The position numbers and the translations under genes are program-made. The notes below the pieces were generated by a model that searched no databases, was not told the origin of the DNA, and worked only from the letters and a program-made list of their open reading frames with translations. Shown one piece after another: positions 1-5,271 of a stretch of 5,271 nt of DNA (position 1 is the first letter of the stretch; every line of letters begins with the position of its first letter). Location: NCBI GenBank assembly GCA_036399835.1, contig DASWMI010000031.1, positions 1-5,271 of the forward strand. Direction: 5' to 3'. Source of the stretch: DASYML01 sp036399835. GTDB taxonomy: Bacteria; Acidobacteriota; Blastocatellia; Pyrinomonadales; Pyrinomonadaceae.

Positions 1-1
1 T

Positions 2-1444
2 AACGTCTGGTATCGCCTGACGCTGACCGTGACGGACTCCGGAGGATTCTCGACAACTGTGTTGCGCGACATCCTTCCGCGCAAGTCCACGATCAGGCTT
101 GCCACCAACCCGCAATGGCTACTGCTCACACTCGACGGGCAGCCCGTGACCGCTCCGGCTGCGGTCGTCGGCGTGGTCGGCATGACGAGAACGCTCGGCG
201 CTCTCTCGCCTCAAACCCTGAACGGCGTGACTTACGAATTCGATTCATGGTCGGATGGCGGCGCTGCCATACACGATATTTCGACGCAAAGCTCCGACAC
301 GACCTACACGGCAAACTTTCACGTTAAGCCCCCGACGACAGGGCCTGCCTTCCAGTTCGACGCATCGAGCTACCAGGCGGGCGAAGATGATGGCAGCATT
401 ACGATCAATGTCTCGCGTTCGGGCGATGCTTCCGCTGCGGCTTCCGTCAATTACGCGACGAGCAACGGCACTGCCTCCGAACGCGGCGACTACATCACGG
501 CCTTGGGCACGATTGATTTCGCCCCCGGAGAAATTAGCCGAAGCTTTAGCATACTCTTGACGGACGACCTCTATGTTGAGAATAGCGAAACTGTCAACCT
601 CGCTTTAAGTAACCCGACGGGCGGCGTCTCGCTAGGCAATCAGAGCACGGCCTTGCTCATTATCCATGATAATGAAACGGCTGAGCCGACCACCAATCCT
701 GCGGACCAGCCGGAATTTTTTGTCCGGCAACACTATCTGGATTTTCTCAACCGCGAGCCTGACCCGGGCGGGCTGGCTTACTGGACCAGCCAGATAGCCT
801 CTTGCGGCAACAACGCTTTCTGCCTCCTCCAAAGGAAGATAGGCGTTTCCGCAGCCTTCTTTGTCGAAACGGAGTTTCAGCAGACCGGCTTCTTTATCCA
901 TCGCATGTATCGCGCAGGGCTGGGCCAGCGGCCAAGCTATCTGGAATTCATGGCGGATCGCAGCCGTTTGAATGAAGGGCCGAACCTCAATGCTGAGAAA
1001 GAGGCTTATGCCGCGGAGTTTGTCCGGCGCTCGCCGTTCGTCAATAAATATTTACAGAACACGACGCCCGAATCCTTTGTGGATGCTCTGCTCTTGACGG
1101 TCAAGAATACATCCGGCGTGGATTTGTCAGGCAAGCGCGGCGAGCTGCTCGGCGAGTACAACGCCGGCGGCGACCAGTCGCAGAGCCGCGCACGCGTCCT
1201 GCGCAAGTTGATAGAGTACGCAGAGTACATTGAGGTGGAATACAATCGCGCCTTCGTCCTGGCCCAGTATTTCGGCTATCTGAGGCGCGACCCTGATGAG
1301 GGCGGTTATCTCTTCTGGCTCAACGTGCTGAACAATAAAGAGCCAGGGAATTATCGCGGGATGGTCTGCTCCTTTATCACCTCCGGTGAATATCAGGACC
1401 GCTTTAGCCCCGTGCGGACGCACTCCAACAGGGAATGCCAATAA
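2..1444 (+). CDS. Secreted/surface protein, C-terminal part: PKD tail, beta-sandwich, Calx-beta and DUF4214 region (5' truncated by window)
   Basis: The frame is open from the first bases. A GTG at 29 is not taken as the start, because the residues before it continue a PKD-like strand (YRLTLTVTDSGG); the true start lies left of the window. Next, about 80-325, comes a domain with the SPQTLNGVTYEF and SWSDGG motifs, seen after PKD domains in PQQ-type glucose/sorbosone dehydrogenases, so the missing N-terminus may be such an enzyme (inference). About 347-676 is a Calx-beta domain: a DYITALGTIDFAPGE strand, then DD, E..E and a closing IIHDNE. About 716-1441 is a DUF4214 region with motifs REPDPGGLAYW and RRDPDEGGYLFW at its two ends. 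It carries cysteines in SCGNNAFC, MVCSF and the final REC, which fits an exported protein. DUF4214 has no established biochemical role. The closest architecture I recognise is from Blastocatellia. The stop is TAA at 1442-1444. Domain calls are firm; overall function is uncertain because the N-terminus is missing. Confidence 0.85.
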   Translation, partial: NVWYRLTLTVTDSGGFSTTVLRDILPRKSTIRLATNPQWLLLTLDGQPVTAPAAVVGVVGMTRTLGALSPQTLNGVTYEFDSWSDGGAAIHDISTQSSDTTYTANFHVKPPTTGPAFQFDASSYQAGEDDGSITINVSRSGDASAAASVNYATSNGTASERGDYITALGTIDFAPGEISRSFSILLTDDLYVENSETVNLALSNPTGGVSLGNQSTALLIIHDNETAEPTTNPADQPEFFVRQHYLDFLNREPDPGGLAYWTSQIASCGNNAFCLLQRKIGVSAAFFVETEFQQTGFFIHRMYRAGLGQRPSYLEFMADRSRLNEGPNLNAEKEAYAAEFVRRSPFVNKYLQNTTPESFVDALLLTVKNTSGVDLSGKRGELLGEYNAGGDQSQSRARVLRKLIEYAEYIEVEYNRAFVLAQYFGYLRRDPDEGGYLFWLNVLNNKEPGNYRGMVCSFITSGEYQDRFSPVRTHSNRECQ

Positions 1445-1542
1445 GGCACGGGCGAAACAGAAATTAAGAACCGGCGCAAACCTGTCTTTCGACGCGCACG
1501 CACACGCGCAGTTGAAAGCTCTACCGCTCTGCCGCTCGTCGC

Positions 1543-1572
1543 TTTATAAATAGAGAGGGAAGGCTGTATATT
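1543..1572 (+). promoter_or_regulatory. Possible promoter region for the aminopeptidase gene
   Basis: This is the only AT-rich patch in the gap between the two plus-strand genes. It contains TATAAA at 1545-1550 and TATATT at 1567-1572, each resembling a -10 hexamer. Neither has a convincing -35 box at 16-18 bp: TTGAAA at 1512-1517 lies 27 bp before the first and farther from the second. With TATATT as the -10, the best-spaced -35 is TTATAA at 1544-1549, matching TTGACA at only three positions. Transcription from here would give a 5' leader of about 120 nt before the GTG at 1703. The call rests on composition and position only. Confidence 0.25.
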
Positions 1573-1574
1573 TA

Positions 1575-1593
1575 GAGCATCAAAAGCATGCTC
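1575..1593. repeat. Perfect 6-bp inverted repeat downstream of the putative -10
   Basis: GAGCAT (1575-1580) and ATGCTC (1588-1593) are exact reverse complements separated by seven bases, CAAAAGC. The repeat begins two bases after the TATATT element. It is not followed by a T-run, so it does not look like an intrinsic terminator for the upstream gene. It could be an operator-like palindrome or a hairpin near the 5' end of the leader. An inverted repeat this short can arise by chance. Confidence 0.35.
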
Positions 1594-1660
1594 GCCCTGC
1601 CGCAGAAATTTTACAGGTGACGCGCCTCCCGAAGGGTGCGTCCGCGCTCCCCGTTTGTCC

Positions 1661-1680
1661 GTGCGCGGCCCGTCGCGCAC
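1661..1680 (+). promoter_or_regulatory. GC-rich 7-bp hairpin in the 5' leader of the aminopeptidase gene
   Basis: GTGCGCG (1661-1667) pairs perfectly with CGCGCAC (1674-1680) around the six-base loop GCCCGT. All but two of the seven pairs are G-C, so the stem should be stable in RNA. It ends eight bases before the ribosome binding site at 1689 and has no following T-run, so a terminator role is unlikely. A leader hairpin that affects translation or mRNA stability is possible but is inference. Confidence 0.45.
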
Positions 1681-1688
1681 ATCAGTTT

Positions 1689-1694
1689 GAGGAG
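1689..1694 (+). promoter_or_regulatory. Ribosome binding site for the aminopeptidase gene
   Basis: GAGGAG, within TTTGAGGAGAT, sits eight bases upstream of the GTG at 1703 with an A-rich spacer. This Shine-Dalgarno match decides the GTG start. The protein read from this GTG opens with a clean signal peptide, which supports the same start. Confidence 0.8.
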
Positions 1695-1702
1695 ATAAAA
1701 AA

Positions 1703-3586
1703 GTGAAACAGCATCAAGCTCATCGTCGGCTCGTTTGCATCCTGGCGCTCGGTTCTCTTTTCGTTCTGAATACGCTGCCCTTGAGCGCCACACGCGCCCT
1801 TGATGCGCGCGATAAGAAATCCGGCTCGGTGATACACGTCACGCCGCCCGCACCCCAGATAAACGATGCGGCGCGCCTGCGTGAGCTGGCCGCGCGTCGC
1901 TCGCGCGTCGCGCAGGAGATTGGACCAAAAAGCATCCTCGTGCTCTTTAGCACGGAGCCGCGCGTCTATACCAACGACGTGGATTATCATTATCGGCAGG
2001 AGAACAATCTTTACTACCTGACCAACCTCAAACAAAAGGGCGCGACGCTGGTCCTCATGCCCGGCAATCCGCAGTCGCCGGAAATCCTTTTCCTGCCGAA
2101 GCGCGACCCCGCCGCCGAAACCTGGACGGGGCACATGTATTCGCCGGAGGAGGCGCGCGCCGTCTCGGGCATTGGCGAAATCTGGGAGGCAGGGGAATTC
2201 GACCCCTTTATGCGCGCCTTGCGCAGCCGCCAGCCCTATCGTCCCAAACCGGAAGCGCAACTCTTGACGGGCGACGGCGCAACGCGCGCTGCGCAGCCCG
2301 TCACGCCGCCCGTGCCGATGGCCGAGCAGACGACAGCGCAGGCAGGGGCGGCCACGCCCGCGCGACCCGTGACGGGCCAGTCTCCCGTCAACCTGACCAC
2401 GCAGAACGCGACGGCCACCAGACCGCAAGCCGCAGCCGCGCAGACTGCGCAGGGCATGGGCGCGTCAGCCGCGACGACGACAGGCTTTGAGCGGCTCTTT
2501 GCTGCGATGGGCGCGGGCGAGGCGGAGCTTTATCTTTTAGTTCCGTCTCAACGCGAGGAGAGCAGCAGGGAATACAGGCAGGAGCAGGCATTCGCGGGCC
2601 AGTGGGCCAGGAGCGCGACGGGCTTTAACGTGCGTAACGCCTGGCCCATCTTTACGCGCATGCGTCTGCGCAAATCTCCCATGGAATTGCAGATTCTACA
2701 ACACGCGATAGACATCAGCATCGAAGCGCACGAGCGCTCGCAGGCTCTTGCCAACCGCGCGCAGCATGAGTATGAAGTGGATGCCGAAGTGCTCTATACC
2801 TTCAAGCGGCGCAACGCGGAGAACTGGGGTTATCCCAACATCGTCGGCTGTGGACCAAACGCGACCACGCTCCATTACATCGAATCGCAATCGCCCATCA
2901 ACGGCAACCAGTTATTGCTGATGGATGTCGGCGCTGAGTATGAACACTACACCGCGGATGTGACGCGCACCTTCCCTGTGAGCGGAAAGTTTACGCCCGA
3001 ACAGGCTGCCATCTATCAGATAGTTTATGACGCGCAGGAAGCAGCCGGGCGTGCCACGCGTCCGGGCGTGACGCTCAACGATGTACACAAGGCCGCGCTA
3101 GATGTCGTCAAGGACGGATTGCTCCGGCTGGGGCTAATTACGGACAGGGATTCGGACCAGTATCGCATCTGGTTTATGCACGGCACATCGCACTTTCTGG
3201 GGATGAACGTCCACGATGTCGGGACACGCGAAACAAGGCTCGAATCGGGCGCAGTCTTTACCAACGAGCCTGGCATCTACATACGCACGGACGCGCTTGA
3301 TTATCTGCCGAAGACGCCGGAGAACGAGCGTTTTATCGCTGCGGTGCGTCCTGCCTTTGAAAAATACAAGGGCATCGGCGTGCGTATCGAAGACGACCTG
3401 CTCGTGACGGATAACGGGGCCAAGTGGATGACAGCCGCGCTCCCGCGCTCGATTGCAGACATCGAAAATTTCATCGCCCGCGCGCGGCAGGAGATGCGCG
3501 CCAGCAGCCTGATTTTCGATCCCTTTCATTTCGGCGAGCCGCGCCAGGATGGGTTGATGGCGAACAGCGCGAACAGTAAGAATTGA
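1703..3586 (+). CDS. Exported Xaa-Pro aminopeptidase (aminopeptidase P, peptidase family M24B)
   Basis: Predicted to release the N-terminal residue from peptides with proline in second position, using a two-metal (usually Mn) site. Residues 1-32 look like a Sec signal peptide: basic MKQHQAHRR, a hydrophobic core LVCILALGSLFVL, and probable cleavage after A29 or A32. This places the enzyme outside the cytoplasm, whereas many aminopeptidases P are cytosolic. Residues about 55-175 form the AMP_N domain (YRQENNLYYLTNL). Residues about 183-260 are a low-complexity Ala/Thr/Pro/Gln linker, and the N-domain resumes at about 261-320. The pita-bread catalytic domain spans about 325-585. By alignment with E. 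coli PepP, the metal ligands are D408, D419, H497, E522 and E563. The accessory histidines H391, H493 and H504 are present, as is R561 in the RIEDD motif. The 627-aa length exceeds the roughly 440 aa of E. coli PepP because of the signal peptide, linker and tail. The start is GTG with a strong ribosome binding site. The gene stands alone after a 258-bp gap. Family is near certain; exact substrate range is unknown. Confidence 0.95.
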   Translation: MKQHQAHRRLVCILALGSLFVLNTLPLSATRALDARDKKSGSVIHVTPPAPQINDAARLRELAARRSRVAQEIGPKSILVLFSTEPRVYTNDVDYHYRQENNLYYLTNLKQKGATLVLMPGNPQSPEILFLPKRDPAAETWTGHMYSPEEARAVSGIGEIWEAGEFDPFMRALRSRQPYRPKPEAQLLTGDGATRAAQPVTPPVPMAEQTTAQAGAATPARPVTGQSPVNLTTQNATATRPQAAAAQTAQGMGASAATTTGFERLFAAMGAGEAELYLLVPSQREESSREYRQEQAFAGQWARSATGFNVRNAWPIFTRMRLRKSPMELQILQHAIDISIEAHERSQALANRAQHEYEVDAEVLYTFKRRNAENWGYPNIVGCGPNATTLHYIESQSPINGNQLLLMDVGAEYEHYTADVTRTFPVSGKFTPEQAAIYQIVYDAQEAAGRATRPGVTLNDVHKAALDVVKDGLLRLGLITDRDSDQYRIWFMHGTSHFLGMNVHDVGTRETRLESGAVFTNEPGIYIRTDALDYLPKTPENERFIAAVRPAFEKYKGIGVRIEDDLLVTDNGAKWMTAALPRSIADIENFIARARQEMRASSLIFDPFHFGEPRQDGLMANSANSKN

Positions 3587-3611
3587 CGGCGCAGGCTTCT
3601 TTTCTTAAATC

Positions 3612-5271
3612 TCACTCATAGCTGAGGGCTTCGACGGCATCCTGGCGGGCTGCGCGCAGCGCCGGATAGAGTGCGCCGAGCGTGCCGCCCAGCAGTCCTA
3701 TGCCGAGCGAGATGAGTATCCAGCGCGGCTCTATCTCGACGCTGAGGGTCGTCGCGCGCATGATGGCGAAGCGCGCGACGAGCGTCAGGATCACGCCGAG
3801 GATCACGCCGAGCAGACTGACGATAATCGCTTCCTGCTCGATGACCCAGGCGATGTTGGCTTTTGACATCCCCAGGGCTTTGAGCGTGCCTATCTGCCGT
3901 GTGCGCTCTGTGACGGTGGTGTACATCGCGAGCAGGATGACGAGCAGGCTGATAGCCGCGGCGATGGCAACCACGACCTTGATGAAGATGTTGAGCGCGG
4001 GCACGCCGGAAGCGTACAGCTCCGGCAAATCGCGCGTGAAGATAATCTGGTCATCGGGGAAGCGCTGTCGTATGCGTTCGGCCAACTGGTCCTGTGCGGC
4101 GGGGTCTACGCACGAGATGAGAATGACGGAGCAGTGGCCTTCAGCGCCCATCTGCTCCTGCATCGTCTTGAGCGGAATCTTGACGCGGCCCCCGCCCGGC
4201 GGCTCGAAGACGCCGACGATGCGAAACGGGCGCTCGAACAGCTCGACGGTCGAGCCGAGCGCGGCGTGATGATCCTTTTGCCAGACGGTATCGACGATGG
4301 CCTCGTCATCCCCTACAGGTTCTCTACCTTCCTTGAGCGTCAGTCCGGCGATGCCCGCGTATTCCGCGAAACTTATCCCGTCAATCAGGCGATTGCCAAA
4401 ACCGCTCTCCGTCTTGTCCAGCACCTGCCCGATGGGGACGGCTGCCCTCACGCCTTCAATCTGGGCCAGCTCTTTAGCATGCGCAGCGTCCAAAGTCAGC
4501 GGCTGAGAGCCTATGCCTGTGCTGCCGGAAGCGCGGACCATAATCTCCGCGCCGATATTGGATTCGCGCCGCCCGCGCTCGCGCAGGACTCCGTGGGCTA
4601 GCCCGACCGTAAAGATGATGAGCAGCACGCCGACGGCGATTCCGAAGATGCTGACGGCTGTGCGCGCGGGCCTGTGTGCGATGTTTGAGAGTACGAGGCT
4701 GTCCATAAGTTTTTGCAGGCGCGGGCTGCGCGCGACGAGGCGGCCCAGAGCATCAGGGAGAGCGCGCCAGGCCAGTATCACGAGACCGATTCCGGTCCAG
4801 AAAATCATCCCGGCCTTGCGCACCAGCGCGAGCGTCAGGCCGGTGGCGGCGGCAAAACCGAGCGTCTTTAAAATCACCACCGTCCCGCTCTCGTAAACGC
4901 CGATGGTGCCGGGCACGAACCCGAAGACGAAGTTGATGACTTTGGTCAGCGATTCGATGATATAGCAGGCTTCGATGGGCGGGTTAAAACCGAGCAGCCT
5001 GAGCGTGACGTAGACTTCAAGCACGCTCGATGCATGCGAGAGAAAATCGTAACCGAGGATGCCGAAGAAAGCACCGGGCCTGCGCTGGTAAAAGTTATAA
5101 ACTTCCTGCTCGACGTGATGTATCTTCGAGCGCCAGTGCAGAATCTGCCTGCGCTTACGCTTAAATCCTAACCGCGCAATCCTGTTCATGAGCCATGTCA
5201 TAAACATAAAGCGTCGGCTGGCGGCGAGTCCGGCGGCGACCATCCCTAGAAAAGCCACGGTAGCGATAATG
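3612..5271 (-). CDS. Fusion membrane protein: LPG-synthase-type TM (flippase-like) domain plus FtsX/MacB-type ABC permease (5' truncated by window)
   Basis: The frame stays open to the right edge (IIATV precedes the GTG at 5258), so the true start is probably outside. Residue numbers here count from that GTG. Residues 1-165 match the C-terminal half of the lysylphosphatidylglycerol synthase TM / UPF0104 family: a basic loop (RKRR), a helix around GYDFLSHASSVLEVYVTLRL, the conserved-type VPGTIGVYESG at 115-125, then a final helix IFWTGIGLVILAW. A charged linker (about 166-184) leads to an ABC permease of ordinary length: a first TM at 199-222, a MacB-type extracytoplasmic domain at about 223-415, and three TMs near 423-446, 471-495 and 513-533. 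ERTRQIGTLKALGMS and the C-terminal PALRAARQDAVEALSYE are FtsX-family hallmarks. Such permeases work with an ATPase subunit in lipoprotein, peptide or lipid export, or in envelope signalling. No ATPase is in the window. Both domain calls are strong; the substrate is unknown, and whether the fusion is natural is open. An alternative reading is a separate permease starting at the ATG at 4706, which has no good ribosome binding site. Confidence 0.85.
   Translation of the reverse strand, partial: IIATVAFLGMVAAGLAASRRFMFMTWLMNRIARLGFKRKRRQILHWRSKIHHVEQEVYNFYQRRPGAFFGILGYDFLSHASSVLEVYVTLRLLGFNPPIEACYIIESLTKVINFVFGFVPGTIGVYESGTVVILKTLGFAAATGLTLALVRKAGMIFWTGIGLVILAWRALPDALGRLVARSPRLQKLMDSLVLSNIAHRPARTAVSIFGIAVGVLLIIFTVGLAHGVLRERGRRESNIGAEIMVRASGSTGIGSQPLTLDAAHAKELAQIEGVRAAVPIGQVLDKTESGFGNRLIDGISFAEYAGIAGLTLKEGREPVGDDEAIVDTVWQKDHHAALGSTVELFERPFRIVGVFEPPGGGRVKIPLKTMQEQMGAEGHCSVILISCVDPAAQDQLAERIRQRFPDDQIIFTRDLPELYASGVPALNIFIKVVVAIAAAISLLVILLAMYTTVTERTRQIGTLKALGMSKANIAWVIEQEAIIVSLLGVILGVILTLVARFAIMRATTLSVEIEPRWILISLGIGLLGGTLGALYPALRAARQDAVEALSYE

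Noticed and set aside
29..31. GTG at 29 as the start of the first gene.
   Set aside because: The frame is open upstream, and the residues before 29 (NVWYRLTLT) continue a PKD-type strand. No signal peptide follows the GTG although the domains are extracellular types.
1490..1510. CG-rich alternating purine/pyrimidine stretch after the first gene, considered as a terminator stem.
   Set aside because: Only about four base pairs can form and there is no T-run after it; I see no convincing intrinsic terminator for the first gene.
1512..1550. TTGAAA (1512-1517) and TATAAA (1545-1550) as a sigma-70 promoter pair.
   Set aside because: The spacer is 27 bp, well beyond the usual 16-18 bp, so they cannot be a standard pair.
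1621..1640. Possible small hairpin around CCCGAAGGG in the leader.
   Set aside because: The stem is three plus three pairs with an asymmetric internal loop, too weak to annotate.
1682..2428. Minus-strand open frame of 248 codons opposite the aminopeptidase gene.
   Set aside because: Its product is Arg/Gly-rich with no recognisable domain, and it lies entirely opposite a well-supported gene in GC-rich DNA, where long antisense frames are common.
3682..4269. Plus-strand open frame of 195 codons opposite the permease, and a second at 4134-4601.
   Set aside because: Both are antisense to conserved FtsX permease sequence and their translations show no domain or signal; they are shadows of the real gene.
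4704..4706. Independent start codon for a separate ABC permease gene (minus strand ATG at 4706).
   Set aside because: The position fits a standalone FtsX permease, but the preceding bases (CCTGCAAAAACTT) contain no Shine-Dalgarno sequence, and the upstream frame is open without a stop. The single fused gene is the simpler reading; the alternative is recorded as a finding.
1..5271. Defence system, mobile element, CRISPR array, tRNA or riboswitch.
   Set aside because: No transposase, integrase, direct-repeat array, tRNA-like fold or recognisable defence domain was found on either strand.

Overview
The window holds three protein-coding genes. Two are cut by the window edges. The third is complete and lies between them. 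I see no RNA genes, mobile elements, CRISPR arrays or phage signs. The best guess for the source is an Acidobacteriota genome of the Blastocatellia / Pyrinomonadaceae type. This rests on recognising the C-terminal DUF4214 module of the first gene, a form I know mainly from that group, and on the GC-rich codon use with GTG starts. It has not been tested by phylogeny.

Layout: (1) Positions 2-1444, plus strand, are the 3' part of a large secreted or surface protein. The visible order is the tail of a PKD-like domain, a beta-sandwich repeat of the kind found at the C-terminus of PKD-containing sugar (glucose/sorbosone) dehydrogenases, one Calx-beta domain, then a DUF4214 region. (2) Positions 1445-1702 are a 258-bp non-coding gap. 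It holds an AT-rich stretch that may be a promoter, two small perfect inverted repeats and a good ribosome binding site. (3) Positions 1703-3586, plus strand, encode a complete 627-aa exported Xaa-Pro aminopeptidase (M24B family). It has a full set of metal ligands and an unusual ~78-residue Ala/Thr/Pro/Gln-rich insertion in its N-terminal domain. (4) After a 25-bp convergent gap, the minus-strand gene from 3612 to the right edge encodes a membrane protein. Its N-terminal half looks like the C-terminal part of a lysylphosphatidylglycerol-synthase-type transmembrane (flippase-like) domain. Its C-terminal half is a complete FtsX/MacB-type ABC transporter permease, all in one open frame.

The genes do not form an obvious pathway. 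Genes 1 and 2 are codirectional and both products are predicted to leave the cytoplasm, but the gap and the candidate promoter suggest separate transcription. Gene 3 is convergent and independent. The most notable item is the apparent fusion in gene 3: two membrane modules normally found as separate proteins share one frame with no stop between them, and the ABC ATPase partner is not in the window. Otherwise this is an ordinary chromosomal region.
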